A stretch of 64,000 bases of DNA, taken from assembly GCA_040506705.1 (NCBI GenBank), contig JBEVWG010000031.1, positions 50,016-114,015 of the forward strand, in the 5' to 3' direction. The position numbers and the translations under genes are program-made. Each line of letters opens with the position of its first letter. Positions within the stretch are counted from its first letter, which is position 1. The notes under the pieces were generated by a model. The model saw nothing but the letters and a program-made list of their open reading frames with translations, searched no databases and was not told where the DNA came from. This DNA comes from Thiodiazotropha sp040506705 (lineage in GTDB: Bacteria > Pseudomonadota > Gammaproteobacteria > Chromatiales > Chromatiaceae). Of this stretch, positions 42,433 through 51,375 are shown piece after piece.

Positions 42433-42957
42433 TTACGCCGACACAGTGTCGGGTTGATTGTCTAGCGCCTTACGCACAACTTCCAGCAAAGCTTGAGCAC
42501 CAAGGCGATCCTTGGAATCGAGTTCTGCTACCTTTTCCAGACGCTCCAGGGCAGAATCATAGTTGCCCAATCTTAGCTCCAGATATCCAGCTCCTTTGAG
42601 AGCCAACATGTAGAAGCGTATCAGTGTCATTGAGATCATTACACCACTACCCAACCGGCCTTCTGAAAGATCACGCCAATCTGCTGGTAACTCTAAACGT
42701 TTGGCAATCACTACCAAGACTCTTTTTGCTACAATCAACGCATCTTCCAAGCGATGCTGATAGTAGAAATAGCGATAGAGGGCAACAAGAATCATGGGAT
42801 GCTCTGGTTCCAGAAAATAGGCCCTGAGCAGCTCAGTTTCAGCTTTTGCGTCACCATAATTCTCTGCCGCGCCTTCCAGGCACGCTTTTGCCTCATCGTT
42901 CAAGGCTTCATCGAAATAGAGGTCCTCACTATCAAATTCGAGAAGATCCACAGTCAT
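42433..42957 (-). CDS. TPR-like protein of the nif operon (paralogue of 52990-53529)
   Basis: A 174-residue helical-repeat protein placed between cysE and nifW. TPR-like helices include EPEHPMILVALYRYFYYQHR, LEDALIVAKRVLVVIAKRLE and GAGYLELRLGNYDSALERLE. The end (LDSKDRLGAQALLEVVRKAL) parallels the end of a second nif-linked protein at 52990-53529 (LDPMDQVGADVIRDLLDAI), so the two are paralogues. A role as an assembly scaffold for nitrogenase maturation is inferred only from location. Its ATG overlaps the cysE stop (TAATG). Confidence 0.75.
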   Translation of the reverse strand: MTVDLLEFDSEDLYFDEALNDEAKACLEGAAENYGDAKAETELLRAYFLEPEHPMILVALYRYFYYQHRLEDALIVAKRVLVVIAKRLELPADWRDLSEGRLGSGVMISMTLIRFYMLALKGAGYLELRLGNYDSALERLEKVAELDSKDRLGAQALLEVVRKALDNQPDTVSA

Positions 42958-43763
42958 TACTGATACTCCGTTACTGCAGTTTCAGGTTTAGCGGGTTCGC
43001 AAACCAGTTTGGCATCGCATTGTCGGCATTCATCCTCAGGTTTCTCACCACCTGGCAAGCACCCATAGACTCCGACTTCTCCCTCTAAAATACGTATGCG
43101 TTCCAGTAGACAGTTAATGGCCTCAGCCACCGGATCAGGAATTAAGTGATGATTCAGGTCGATGCCATGGTCATCGCTGGAACGATTCGATTGAACTACT
43201 TTGGCGGGTATACCGACCACAGTCTTATTTGCAGGCACCTCTGAAACAACAACTGAATTGGCACCTACCCTGACCTCTTCACCAATTTCGATAGGACCAA
43301 GTATTTTGGCGCCTGCCCCAACCACGACACGATCCCCTAAGGTTGGATGTCGTTTACCCTTGTTCCAGGAAACGCCACCAAGTGTGACACCGTGATAAAG
43401 TGTTACATCGTTGCCGACCACAGCGGTTTCACCGATTACCACACCAGCGCCATGATCAATGAAGAAACGGTGTCCGATGGTTGCACCAGGATGAATATCG
43501 ATACTGGTCCAGATTCGTCCAATATAAGAGATCAGTCGCGGCAGATAACGCCAACCTCTACCCCACAGTCGATTGGCCATGCGGTAGAGCATGATAGCGT
43601 GGACCCCCGGATAGGTGGTCATGATCTCGATTCGAGTGCGTGCCGCAGGATCTCGCTCAAATACACAACTTATATCTTCACCCACCATCTGCCACACTGA
43701 TTTTGGCTTGGTGGATCTCTCTACTTCAGCGATGACCTCACTGTTCATCATTGACGAATCCAT
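42957..43763 (-). CDS. cysE: Serine O-acetyltransferase CysE, nif-linked
   Basis: A 268-residue enzyme making O-acetylserine, the direct cysteine precursor. The N-terminal helical part (RTRIEIMTTYPGVHAIMLYR) is followed by left-handed beta-helix hexapeptides with IDHGAGVVIGETAVVGNDVT, LYHGVTLGGVSWNKGKRHPT and VGAGAKILGPIEIGEEVRVG. In Azotobacter a cysE copy sits likewise between nifV and nifW, feeding cysteine to NifS. A Cys-containing C-terminal extension (CLPGGEKPEDECRQCDAKLV) is unusual. The ATG at 43761-43763 overlaps nifV by 16 bases; an ATG four codons later is equally possible. Confidence 0.93.
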   Translation of the reverse strand: MDSSMMNSEVIAEVERSTKPKSVWQMVGEDISCVFERDPAARTRIEIMTTYPGVHAIMLYRMANRLWGRGWRYLPRLISYIGRIWTSIDIHPGATIGHRFFIDHGAGVVIGETAVVGNDVTLYHGVTLGGVSWNKGKRHPTLGDRVVVGAGAKILGPIEIGEEVRVGANSVVVSEVPANKTVVGIPAKVVQSNRSSDDHGIDLNHHLIPDPVAEAINCLLERIRILEGEVGVYGCLPGGEKPEDECRQCDAKLVCEPAKPETAVTEYQ

Positions 43764-44902
43764 TCCTGAGACTCCGTGTTAATTTCGAGATAAAAGCGTC
43801 GCAAATCATGTGACGCTGGTGGTCGTTTATTCTGCATGGCATGAAGTCGAACTCTCATCAGCAACGATTCAGCCTGCTCACGATTCAGAGCCATACCCAT
43901 ATCGGCATAGGCCTGGATCACTGCATGACTGCCTGAGTGTTTACCCAATACAAATTGATGATCTCGACCCAAGTCAGCGGGATCAACACCCTGGTAGTTG
44001 AGTCTGTCTTTCATCAGACCATCAACATGAATACCCGACTCATGGGTGAAGACACCTGCCCCAACCAGACTCTTCTGCCAACCGACATTCCGGCCAGAGG
44101 CAGATTCAACCAGTTCAGAAAGAGAAGAATATCGAGTCATATCGATCTCATGACCTTGATCATGGAAGCGACGCAATCCCATTACCACCTCTTCAAGTGG
44201 CGCATTGCCTGCCCGCTCACCAAGTCCATGTACGGTTGTGTTGGCATGTGTTGCACCACCACGAATAGCTGCAAGGGTATTGGCAGTTGCCAGACCGAGA
44301 TCATCATGAGCGTGCATCTCGATCTCAATATCAGAAATGGCTCTTAAATCACGGATTGCCTCATATACCTGGAAGGGTTCCATGATGCCTACCGTATCTG
44401 CAAAGCGAAAACGGCGGGCCCCGGCCTGTTCTGCGATCTCAACAACTTGCCATAGAAACTCTGGATCTGCTCGTGAAGCGTCTTCACCACCTACACAGAC
44501 TTCCAGGCCAAGATTAAGAGCTTCACTTACACAAGGTGCAATCTGCTCGAGTACCCATTCACGGGAGCGACCCAGCTTTTTACTGATCTGCTGATCGGAG
44601 ACAGGCATGGAGAGATCAACCATCTGTACACCCAGGTCACGACAATGTTTGATATCCTCGCTGTGCATGCGACCCCATACCATCAAACGTGCGTTCTCGA
44701 CAGTAGCAGCAACTGCACGTATCGCATCACGCTCCGCTTCGCCCATGGCAGGAATCCCTACCTCTAACTCAGGCACACCCAACTCATCCAATGATCTGGC
44801 AATGGCTAGCTTCTCGTGCAGGGTAAAAGAGACCCCGGCAGATTGCTCCCCATCCCTCAAGGTTGTGTCGTTGATAGTGGCAGTAGTTGGCTTGTGTTGC
44901 AT
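43748..44902 (-). CDS. nifV: Homocitrate synthase NifV
   Basis: A protein of 384 residues in the HMG-CoA-lyase-like family. It makes homocitrate, the organic ligand of FeMo-cofactor, from 2-oxoglutarate and acetyl-CoA. Visible motifs are TINDTTLRDGEQSAGVSFTL at the N-terminus, the metal-binding HAHDDLGLATANTLAAIRGG near residue 200 and GLGERAGNAPLEEVVMGLRR. An upstream GTG would give 12 more residues, but a sigma-54 promoter overlies that codon, and the ATG at 44900-44902 has an AAGGAGA site. It heads the nifV-cysE-TPR-nifW-nifZ-nifM-clpX operon. Confidence 0.95.
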   Translation of the reverse strand: MQHKPTTATINDTTLRDGEQSAGVSFTLHEKLAIARSLDELGVPELEVGIPAMGEAERDAIRAVAATVENARLMVWGRMHSEDIKHCRDLGVQMVDLSMPVSDQQISKKLGRSREWVLEQIAPCVSEALNLGLEVCVGGEDASRADPEFLWQVVEIAEQAGARRFRFADTVGIMEPFQVYEAIRDLRAISDIEIEMHAHDDLGLATANTLAAIRGGATHANTTVHGLGERAGNAPLEEVVMGLRRFHDQGHEIDMTRYSSLSELVESASGRNVGWQKSLVGAGVFTHESGIHVDGLMKDRLNYQGVDPADLGRDHQFVLGKHSGSHAVIQAYADMGMALNREQAESLLMRVRLHAMQNKRPPASHDLRRFYLEINTESQEWIRQ

Positions 44903-44930
44903 GACTGTCTCCTTGTTAACAGGAGTAAAA

Positions 44931-44945
44931 GCAATCACTGTGCCA
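44931..44945 (-). promoter_or_regulatory. Sigma-54 promoter of the nifV operon
   Basis: Minus strand reads TGGCACAGTGATTGC, matching TGGCAC-N5-TTGC exactly, with GG and GC ten bases apart. It lies 29 bases upstream of the nifV ATG and predicts a transcript start near 44920, giving a leader of about 18 bases. Confidence 0.9.
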
Positions 44946-45018
44946 TGATATTTTTATGTTATTTATTAACTAGTTATAATGGTGCGGCTGTTTTAGTGTA
45001 TGTAGCAGTTGAGTGAAT

Positions 45019-45034
45019 TGTAGGGAATGTGACA
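45019..45034. promoter_or_regulatory. NifA upstream activator site of nifV
   Basis: TGTAGGGAATGTGACA fits TGT-N10-ACA exactly. It is about 75 bases upstream of the -24 element, the usual range for NifA binding and loop contact with sigma-54 polymerase. Confidence 0.8.
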
Positions 45035-45576
45035 ATGATGCCTTGGACATAGAGTAACCGACAAATGGTTCTACACAGGCTACTTTCAGTTTTGGCACTA
45101 AAGATTTTTAGGATCAGCCCGAGACAATAGTGAGGAGTGCAACTATTTTGTAATGATATAGGTGCAGATAGGATATTAAAACCGAACCCACTCAGTCAGA
45201 AAACAATGATAAGGATATAGCTCGAATAGAATGGATCCACTCTCTTCACTAAATCTCAGATGAAATAGATTACCAAATTTTATAGAGGTATTAGTTGGAC
45301 GGTAAGATAGAAGCAGGTAAGGATTATATTAAATGGATATGAGGTAATCAGGAACAAGTGAACAACCTAACAGGCAGTTTGTTTGAGTTCAGTAAGGTTC
45401 TCTATTCTAGAAACCATTTGATAACAGCCATTAACGCATCCCCCATTTCAGTAAATCCAGCCATCAATTTCAGTACTACACAATTTCCAAGGAGTAGTGC
45501 TACCTGACAACAACCTATTATTTACATAAAATTAGTTATATAACTTATTGTATTATTGATAATTAAAGGAAAATAA
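45035..45576. other. Intergenic region upstream of nifV
   Basis: About 540 bases with no convincing gene. It includes the promoter side of the small secreted protein at 45577 and the far upstream part of the nifV control region. No further TGT-N10-ACA site, repeat or RNA gene was recognised. Confidence 0.5.
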
Positions 45577-45849
45577 ATGAATAGATTATTTATTCTTATT
45601 CTAGGCACTTTGTTTGTTACTACTTCCAGTATTGCCAATGATTTTTCAAATGTATCCCTCTCAAAAGAGCAGTGCGAAGAGTGGAAAGCAATTGAGTATA
45701 TCCAACTCAGTGATGACAATAAGCAGGTTGTATTAGACTCATGCAAGCAGCGTTATACCTCTGAGAGAGCACTTGGAAACTGCACAGCTTTTGAAGGAGA
45801 GGATTTAATCAAATACCTTAAAAACAAGGCTAAAACTGAGTGTCAGTAA
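45577..45849 (+). CDS. Small exported protein with four conserved-spaced cysteines
   Basis: A 90-residue protein with a clear signal peptide (MNRLFILILGTLFVTTSSIA, cleavage before ND). The mature 70 residues contain four cysteines (KEQCEEW, LDSCKQR, LGNCTAF, KTECQ), enough for two disulfides, and are highly charged. I do not recognise a family. The ATG follows AAAGGAAAAT. It stands alone upstream of nifV on the opposite strand. A periplasmic, disulfide-stabilised protein is inferred. Confidence 0.65.
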   Translation: MNRLFILILGTLFVTTSSIANDFSNVSLSKEQCEEWKAIEYIQLSDDNKQVVLDSCKQRYTSERALGNCTAFEGEDLIKYLKNKAKTECQ

Positions 45850-45867
45850 AAAGCAGCTAGTGTTCAA

Positions 45868-45905
45868 GTATTGCAGCTTGCTGTCACCCACATAAGCTGC
45901 AATAC
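45868..45905. repeat. Twelve-base perfect inverted repeat after the small exported gene
   Basis: GTATTGCAGCTT (45868-45879) and AAGCTGCAATAC (45894-45905) form a perfect hairpin with a 14-base loop, 19 bases after the stop codon. There is no following T-run, so it is a terminator-like or RNA-stabilising hairpin. Confidence 0.6.
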
Positions 45906-46101
45906 AGTCCTATAAATTGGTATTCCGTTTTGGCATGAAGAAGAGCTATATGATTTTTTTTAATTCGTATCAGTATGCATTAAATGAAATGAGCAGGACT
46001 ATAAAGAACAGAACGTGATTAGAGATATAGAAATCTAGAATTTTTATCATAATAATGCTGTAAATTATTGTTATTAGTTATTTTATTAATGGAGAAAGCG
46101 A

Positions 46102-47385
46102 ATGCACATAATTGTCATTCTAGGAATCGTTGCTATTGCTATATATTTTCTTTTAAGGCCATCTAATGCAAATAGCGAGATGATCGGCAAAAGTCAGCAG
46201 GAGTTATCTCCCACCACCTGCAAGGGTTCATTCACAGATCAATGCCTGGTTTTCATCTCTCGAGGTAAGATGTTTCTTAAGGATGGGAATCAAGAGTTGC
46301 TTGAATTACAAAGCCCGTATATCCAGAACGTTATGGATCGCATGGAGCGTTCACGTAAGCGTCACAGTTGGAAAGAAGGTACTGCATTCGAGTCCTCGTT
46401 TATAAGTGACAGATCCAATCTGCCCGCAGATTCACAAATGCTGAAATCCACCTCGGTTGAGTTTACTCAGAATGGAAATATTCTCTATTTTTTGAGTGAT
46501 GACAAGGTAGGTGGACTATTTGAGTACAATTTAGAGAGCGGTGAGGAAAAACGCCTTGTTCACCAACAAAAACTGCTGCTTGCTGACTTGAGAATCGATC
46601 GATTTGGCAATCGCCTGCTCTGCACCCAGCAGAGCAGTAATGGCACTTCCAACATTGCCTTAATGGAGACTGACGGGAGCAATTATCAGGAGGTCACAGG
46701 GGGAGACACCTTGGATTCTGCATCGGCCTGGATTCCGGATGATCCTGACCGAATAGTATTCCAGTCATGCGGTGTTGCCAGAAATGACGAAGGCTACATA
46801 GTAGCTTTAGGCCCATCAAGTATACAGATGCTCGATCTGCAAAAGGGAGAATTAACAACTGTTCGTGAAGATGAGAACACAGATTATTTACAGCCCAAGG
46901 TGACTACAGCGGGTGATCTCTTATTTATAAGACGCCCTTACGAACCACCCCGATATAGTGGTGGCAATTTACTGCTGGATTTTTTATTGTTTCCATTTCG
47001 TCTGCTACGTGCCCTCTTCCACTACCTGAACTTCTTTTCGTTGATGTACTCACGAAAACCATTGACAAGTGCATCAGGCCCTAAAGTAGAGGCCGACCTG
47101 AAAGAGTTACTCATCAAGGGTAAACGAATCAATGCTGAAAATGCATTAAAACGAGAGAACGCAGTGAATGGTGTCCGTTCTTTGGTGCCTAAGTCTTGGC
47201 AGCTGATAAAGCGAACTAAAAATGGCGAAGAACAGATTCTTGCATCCAATGTGGCTTCATATGACCTCTCGAGTGATGGCAAGATCATCTTCACCAATGG
47301 ATATGGTGTTTTTATACTCGACCCATCGAATGGTTCTGAAGTTGTTTTTCGGGATAAGTTAATTGCTGAGTTGGTTGTTCGATAG
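46102..47385 (+). CDS. Membrane-anchored TolB/WD40-like beta-propeller protein
   Basis: A 427-residue protein with an N-terminal membrane anchor (IIVILGIVAIAIYFLLRP). The rest shows repeated beta-propeller blades of the PD40/TolB kind: RIDRFGNRLLCTQQSSNGTS, ALMETDGSNYQEVTGGDTLD, AWIPDDPDRIVFQSCGV and YDLSSDGKIIFTNGYGVFIL. A second hydrophobic loop lies near residue 300 (LLLDFLLFPFRLLRALFHYL). No enzyme motif is visible. Its ATG follows GGAGAAAG. I cannot assign a function; it is probably periplasmic-facing and unrelated to the nif genes around it. Confidence 0.65.
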   Translation: MHIIVILGIVAIAIYFLLRPSNANSEMIGKSQQELSPTTCKGSFTDQCLVFISRGKMFLKDGNQELLELQSPYIQNVMDRMERSRKRHSWKEGTAFESSFISDRSNLPADSQMLKSTSVEFTQNGNILYFLSDDKVGGLFEYNLESGEEKRLVHQQKLLLADLRIDRFGNRLLCTQQSSNGTSNIALMETDGSNYQEVTGGDTLDSASAWIPDDPDRIVFQSCGVARNDEGYIVALGPSSIQMLDLQKGELTTVREDENTDYLQPKVTTAGDLLFIRRPYEPPRYSGGNLLLDFLLFPFRLLRALFHYLNFFSLMYSRKPLTSASGPKVEADLKELLIKGKRINAENALKRENAVNGVRSLVPKSWQLIKRTKNGEEQILASNVASYDLSSDGKIIFTNGYGVFILDPSNGSEVVFRDKLIAELVVR

Positions 47386-47424
47386 ATGTCATATTATTTA
47401 TGACAGGGCTCGTCAAAATAGCAC

Positions 47425-48576
47425 CTACACAGCTGCGTAAACCAGGTTATGTGAGCCAGCCATATAAGAGATTGGTAAATAGCTGGATTCAACAGGCTCA
47501 AATGTCTCTGCATCCAACAGGATCAGATGGGTTGACTTATCATATGTCAGCACAAAATAGCGTTGATCCAAAGTTAAAGAGATTCCCCTGGGAGAGCGAT
47601 ATCGACCATGAATCGCTTTCACTAATTCACCGGTATCGAAGTCCCAAAAAGTCACTAAATCACCTGTTGGATTGGTTGCACCAACAACCATACTTGGCTC
47701 GTGAATAGCGACACTTAATGTTTCTCCAACCATCTTTGATCGAATAGGTGCATTCGCCACTCGCAACTGATCTTTTTGAGGGTCGTAAAAGCTGATATTA
47801 CCCCGCCAATCGATGCTCTGTTTTTTAATGCCATCTCTAGGAGCCGAGACGAGGGCAAGCTTACCTGAACTACTAATCGCAATATGACCGGCATTTAACC
47901 CTGGATCACTGACGCTAACCCGGCGTTTAAGTTTACGGTCTTTTGCGCCCACATAAGTGACTGAGGCATAATCTTTCGTTCCTATTGAACCTCCCCCATT
48001 ACTGAATACCAGTGTCTCTCCATCATCAATGAGATGGCAATCGTGTGGCGCCAAACCATAGCTCGGGAAATCACCAAGCAGTTCGAAACTTTTTCCATCG
48101 CGTACGGCAACAACACCACGCATACTCCCATCAGTAACCACTGTCTCAGCTGCATATAAAAGTTGCCCATCGGGGCTGAAAGCACCATGTCCATAGAACT
48201 GGCGTTCGGCAGTAGTCTCGATTCTACGTATCATCCGTGCTTCATTTAGGTCAATTTCGCAGCATCCTTTGCCATGTTTCTCAAAAACGACAGCTCGCCG
48301 GGCATCTAGAGGATGAGGGGTGATGCCGTGACCAAAAAAATCGATATTATTTATCGTCCTCACTTTTCCATCCGCATCATCCAGATCATAGATGCCGATA
48401 AAATAGAGATCATCACCATTTGTTGGATTTTTACCTTTCCCTGGTCCAACTACCCTTCCCAAATGTGCTGTTGAATCTGCCCTTCCAATGCTACAAAAAC
48501 TGCCAAGTATGAGTCCTGAGGCGGCAGCTGTGCTATCCAAAAGAAATTTTCGGCGGGCTTCATACACTGGTGACAT
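47425..48576 (-). CDS. DUF1513 exported beta-propeller protein (Tat-type signal)
   Basis: A 383-residue DUF1513 protein. The N-terminus has a twin-arginine-like signal (EARRKFLLDSTAAASGLILG, with RRKFL). Propeller segments include DFFGHGITPHPLDARRAVVF, FYGHGAFSPDGQLLYAAETV, YGLAPHDCHLIDDGETLVF and SMVVGATNPTGDLVTFWDF. These proteins usually accompany DUF1111/imelysin iron-uptake genes, but no such genes are here. It is downstream of nifS on the same strand, separated by a terminator. The ATG has a GGAG site. The biochemical role is unknown. Confidence 0.8.
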   Translation of the reverse strand: MSPVYEARRKFLLDSTAAASGLILGSFCSIGRADSTAHLGRVVGPGKGKNPTNGDDLYFIGIYDLDDADGKVRTINNIDFFGHGITPHPLDARRAVVFEKHGKGCCEIDLNEARMIRRIETTAERQFYGHGAFSPDGQLLYAAETVVTDGSMRGVVAVRDGKSFELLGDFPSYGLAPHDCHLIDDGETLVFSNGGGSIGTKDYASVTYVGAKDRKLKRRVSVSDPGLNAGHIAISSSGKLALVSAPRDGIKKQSIDWRGNISFYDPQKDQLRVANAPIRSKMVGETLSVAIHEPSMVVGATNPTGDLVTFWDFDTGELVKAIHGRYRSPRGISLTLDQRYFVLTYDKSTHLILLDAETFEPVESSYLPISYMAGSHNLVYAAV

Positions 48577-48683
48577 ATCAAATCTCCACTCAAATTCATC
48601 TTCTAAGGCTATCTTTGAAGATACCTAATTACTGGCAAGCAATCTTCTGTAAATCTTTTTTCTGCAATACTCGATAATAGTCT

Positions 48684-48714
48684 CACAAAAAAAAACCGCA
48701 GCAAAGCTGCGGTT
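48684..48714 (-). terminator. Rho-independent terminator of the iscA-nifU-nifS operon
   Basis: Stem AACCGCAGC (48694-48702), loop of three, stem GCTGCGGTT (48706-48714); on the minus strand the hairpin is followed by a run of T (A-run at 48687-48695). It lies 34 bases after the nifS stop codon. Confidence 0.9.
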
Positions 48715-48747
48715 AAAAGAACGGAGAGGAGAAAACAGTTTTGAGAA

Positions 48748-49959
48748 TCAAGCGTAGTTCGGTGCAAATGCCTTTTCAGGTTCTTCCACTGGGCCATTAC
48801 CACTCCAATAAGGCGATAGCTTACGCAGTTGATCAATAATAGGCGGCACCGCTTCAATAACACGCTCAACCTCTTCCATAGAGTTATATCGAGAGAGGGA
48901 AAAGCGAGTTGATCCATGGGCGGCGGTAAATGGAATATCCATTGCTCTCATTACGTGAGATGGCTCCAATGAACCTGAGGTACAGGCCGATCCGCTTGAA
49001 GCGGCTATACCCAGTTTATTCAGAAGTAACAGGATTGCTTCACCCTCGATATACTCGAAAGCGATATTACAGGTATTGGGCAGGCGGTTATTTGGGTCAC
49101 CGGTTACAAAACAGTGGCTGACCTTCTCCAGGATTCCCTGCTCGAGACGATCGCGCATGGCTTTAACGAAGGATTTTTCATACTCCATCGCTTCCATTGC
49201 CATCTCGCAGGCCTTACCCAACGCAACAATAGAGGCGGCATTTTCTGTACCTGCCCTACGACCTCTCTCCTGATGCCCACCTCTGAGAAGAGGACGAAAG
49301 CGCACACCCCTTCGCAGATAGAGCACCCCAATTCCTTTAGGTGCATGTAGTTTGTGGCCTGAGAGTGAAAGCATGTCGATGCAAGTATCTTTCAGGTTGA
49401 TAGGGAGTTTACCAACCGCCTGTACCGCATCAGTGTGGAACAGAACGCCAGCTTGACGCGCCAGCTCACCCATCTCTTCAACCGGGAAGAGTGTACCACT
49501 CTCATTATTGGCCCACATCACGGAAACAATGGCTACATTGTCGGAGAGGAGCTTATAGTACTCTTTAATGTTTAGGCGTCCTTTGCTGTCGACCTTGAGA
49601 TAGTGAACTGTATAGCCCTCTTTCTCAAGATGCTCACAGAGCGTCAGAACTGCGGGGTGTTCAACAACAGTAGTGATAATCTCTTTACGATCAGGTTGTG
49701 CCCTGAGTGCAGAAAGAATGGCCGTTGAGTCAGATTCAGTACCACAAGAGGTAAATATGATCTCTGAATCATGCTCAGCACCCAGCAGAGTCTGAACCTG
49801 CTTACGTGCCTTTTTCAATGCACGTCCCACTTTGTCACCGAACTGATGCAAAGATGAAGGGTTGCCGAACTGCTCGGTGAAGTATGGAAGCATCTCTTCC
49901 ACCACTTCCGGGGCCACCATAGTTGTGGCATTGTTATCCAGATAGATTCCTTCAACCAT
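48748..49959 (-). CDS. nifS: Cysteine desulfurase NifS
   Basis: A 403-residue PLP enzyme that supplies sulfur for nitrogenase cluster assembly on NifU. The N-terminus YLDNNATTMVAPEVVEEMLP is typical of NifS. The PLP lysine is K203 (LSLSGHKLHAPKG); the catalytic cysteine is C326 on the mobile loop (ASSGSACTSGSLEPSHVMRA). Length and motif match the NifS rather than the IscS group, as do the position after nifU and the control by a NifA-type promoter. The ATG is three bases from the nifU stop. A terminator follows. Confidence 0.97.
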   Translation of the reverse strand: MVEGIYLDNNATTMVAPEVVEEMLPYFTEQFGNPSSLHQFGDKVGRALKKARKQVQTLLGAEHDSEIIFTSCGTESDSTAILSALRAQPDRKEIITTVVEHPAVLTLCEHLEKEGYTVHYLKVDSKGRLNIKEYYKLLSDNVAIVSVMWANNESGTLFPVEEMGELARQAGVLFHTDAVQAVGKLPINLKDTCIDMLSLSGHKLHAPKGIGVLYLRRGVRFRPLLRGGHQERGRRAGTENAASIVALGKACEMAMEAMEYEKSFVKAMRDRLEQGILEKVSHCFVTGDPNNRLPNTCNIAFEYIEGEAILLLLNKLGIAASSGSACTSGSLEPSHVMRAMDIPFTAAHGSTRFSLSRYNSMEEVERVIEAVPPIIDQLRKLSPYWSGNGPVEEPEKAFAPNYA

Positions 49960-49961
49960 GA

Positions 49962-50852
49962 TTAACTCTCCATCGCTGCACGGCGAGCCAACTCTTCAGC
50001 GGGTAGGACTTGAATGAATTCACCAAGACCTTCTGCAAGATGCTGCTGTATACCACCCAGTGTGGTGGCTGCCATCTGACAACCGGCACAGGCACCGGTC
50101 ATCTTGACGTAAATATATTTACCATCAACCTCGATCAGCTCTACATCACCATGATCGCGTTGCAGGTTGGGACGAATCTCTTCCAGCAGCTCTTCAATAC
50201 GTTTCATGCGCTGCAGGTTTGTCAGTCCGGATTTTGGTTTTTTGATCTCACCAGCTACTGCATTCGGATCAAAGGTTTCACCTTTTTCGGCCAATATACG
50301 AGTCAATATCTCTTCTATACCTTCATGACATGCAGAGCAGCCACCACCGGCTTTGGTATAATTGGTGACCTCTTCTACCGTGCGAAGGCCATTGGCACGT
50401 ACGGTATCTTCAATCATGACTTCATCAATGGCGAAACATTTACAGATTAGAGCACCTTCCTCATGGTCATCTTTCCACTCTTCACCGCGATAGTTGGCTA
50501 CAGCTGCCTGTAACGCCTCACGCCCCATTACAGAGCAGTGCATTTTTTCCGGTGGCAGGCCATCGAGATAGTCAGCGATATCCTGATTGCTGACATTCAG
50601 GGCGTCATCAATATTCATGCCTTTAATGATCTCTGTTAAGGCAGAACTCGATGCAATGGCGGATCCGCAACCAAAGGTTTGGAAGCCGGCATTGAGTATG
50701 ACCTCACTTTCTGGCTCGACCTCTAATGTCAGTCGCAAGGCGTCTCCACACGAGAGAGAGCCAACATCACCAACTGCGTTTGCGTTCTCAACAGCACCTG
50801 CATTTCTTGGGCTAAAGAAATGCTCTTGAACCTTTTCTGAATAGTCCCACAT
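49962..50852 (-). CDS. nifU: Iron-sulfur cluster scaffold NifU
   Basis: A 296-residue three-domain scaffold. The N-terminal IscU-like domain has SLSCGDALRLTL, GCGSAIASSSALTEIIKG and MHCSVMGREALQ; the middle domain binds a permanent [2Fe-2S] cluster (CKCFAIDEVM and GGGCSACHEG); the C-terminal Nfu domain has MTGACAGCQMAATTLGGIQQ. It receives sulfur from NifS and passes clusters to nitrogenase proteins. The ATG at 50850-50852 (MWDYSEKVQEHFFSPRN) has an AGGAG site; a longer frame overlapping iscA is rejected. Transcribed from the iscA promoter. Confidence 0.97.
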   Translation of the reverse strand: MWDYSEKVQEHFFSPRNAGAVENANAVGDVGSLSCGDALRLTLEVEPESEVILNAGFQTFGCGSAIASSSALTEIIKGMNIDDALNVSNQDIADYLDGLPPEKMHCSVMGREALQAAVANYRGEEWKDDHEEGALICKCFAIDEVMIEDTVRANGLRTVEEVTNYTKAGGGCSACHEGIEEILTRILAEKGETFDPNAVAGEIKKPKSGLTNLQRMKRIEELLEEIRPNLQRDHGDVELIEVDGKYIYVKMTGACAGCQMAATTLGGIQQHLAEGLGEFIQVLPAEELARRAAMES

Positions 50853-50871
50853 ATCTTTGACTCCTGAATGA

Positions 50872-51195
50872 TTAAGCGGAAAATGAGTTGCCGCAACCAC
50901 AACTGTTGGTAGCGTTTGGATTTTCGAATTTAAAGCCACTTCCATCCATGCTGTCGAGGAAGTCTACAGTGACTCCGTTTAACATTGGCGCGCTCAGAGG
51001 GTCGACAAAAATCTTCAGTTGATCAACCTCGATAACGGTGTCTTCATCATTGGCACTCTCTTCGAGTGCCATGCCGTATTGCATTCCAGAGCAACCACCT
51101 CCGGTAACTGAAATTCGTAAGCCCCCTACCGGGGTTTCCGAACCTTGAATGAACCGGCTGATCGCCTTTTGAGCATTTTCGGTAAGTGTGAGCAT
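50872..51195 (-). CDS. Nif-specific IscA/HesB iron-sulfur carrier
   Basis: A 107-residue A-type carrier with the three expected cysteines: GGGCSGMQYGMALEES (first) and NSCGCGNSF near the C-terminus. It opens the iscA-nifU-nifS operon, as NifIscA does in Azotobacter. A-type proteins pass iron-sulfur clusters from scaffolds to targets. The ATG has a GGAG site, and a sigma-54 promoter 52 bases upstream with a NifA site gives strong evidence for nif regulation. The stop is 19 bases before the nifU start. Confidence 0.93.
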   Translation of the reverse strand: MLTLTENAQKAISRFIQGSETPVGGLRISVTGGGCSGMQYGMALEESANDEDTVIEVDQLKIFVDPLSAPMLNGVTVDFLDSMDGSGFKFENPNATNSCGCGNSFSA

Positions 51196-51209
51196 GGTCG
51201 TTTTCTCCG

Positions 51210-51224
51210 TGGCAAGTCTCTTGC
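51210..51224 (+). promoter_or_regulatory. Possible plus-strand sigma-54 promoter toward the small NifZ-like gene
   Basis: TGGCAAGTCTCTTGC has the GG-N10-GC spacing of a sigma-54 promoter but a TGGCAA rather than TGGCAC start. It would read toward the gene at 51376 with a leader of about 140 bases. The NifA site at 51326-51341 would lie downstream of it, which is atypical. Confidence 0.3.
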
Positions 51225-51246
51225 ATCTTTAGTTTTTAAGTAGTGT

Positions 51247-51261
51247 GCAAAGCCTGTGCCA
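51247..51261 (-). promoter_or_regulatory. Sigma-54 promoter of iscA-nifU-nifS
   Basis: Minus strand reads TGGCACAGGCTTTGC, an exact TGGCAC-N5-TTGC. The start would be near 51236, about 40 bases ahead of the iscA ATG. Confidence 0.9.
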
Positions 51262-51325
51262 TGCTTTTACATTATGACTTACTTATTGTTTTTTAAGGAT
51301 TTACCACTTAAATTCATAAAATGTA

Positions 51326-51341
51326 TGTCACATAGGCGACA
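51326..51341. promoter_or_regulatory. NifA upstream activator site between iscA and the NifZ-like gene
   Basis: TGTCACATAGGCGACA fits TGT-N10-ACA. It is 65 bases upstream of the iscA -24 element and 35 bases before the divergent NifZ-like gene, so it could serve both. Confidence 0.8.
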
Positions 51342-51375
51342 ATCACGAAAACCCTCTTAGGTAATAAACACGACA

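Noticed and set aside
44903..44938. Upstream GTG start for nifV
   Set aside because: A perfect sigma-54 promoter overlies it, and the downstream ATG has a strong AAGGAGA site and a family-like N-terminus.
47400..47708. Plus-strand frame following the beta-propeller gene
   Set aside because: It is antisense to the DUF1513 gene, which has clear family segments.
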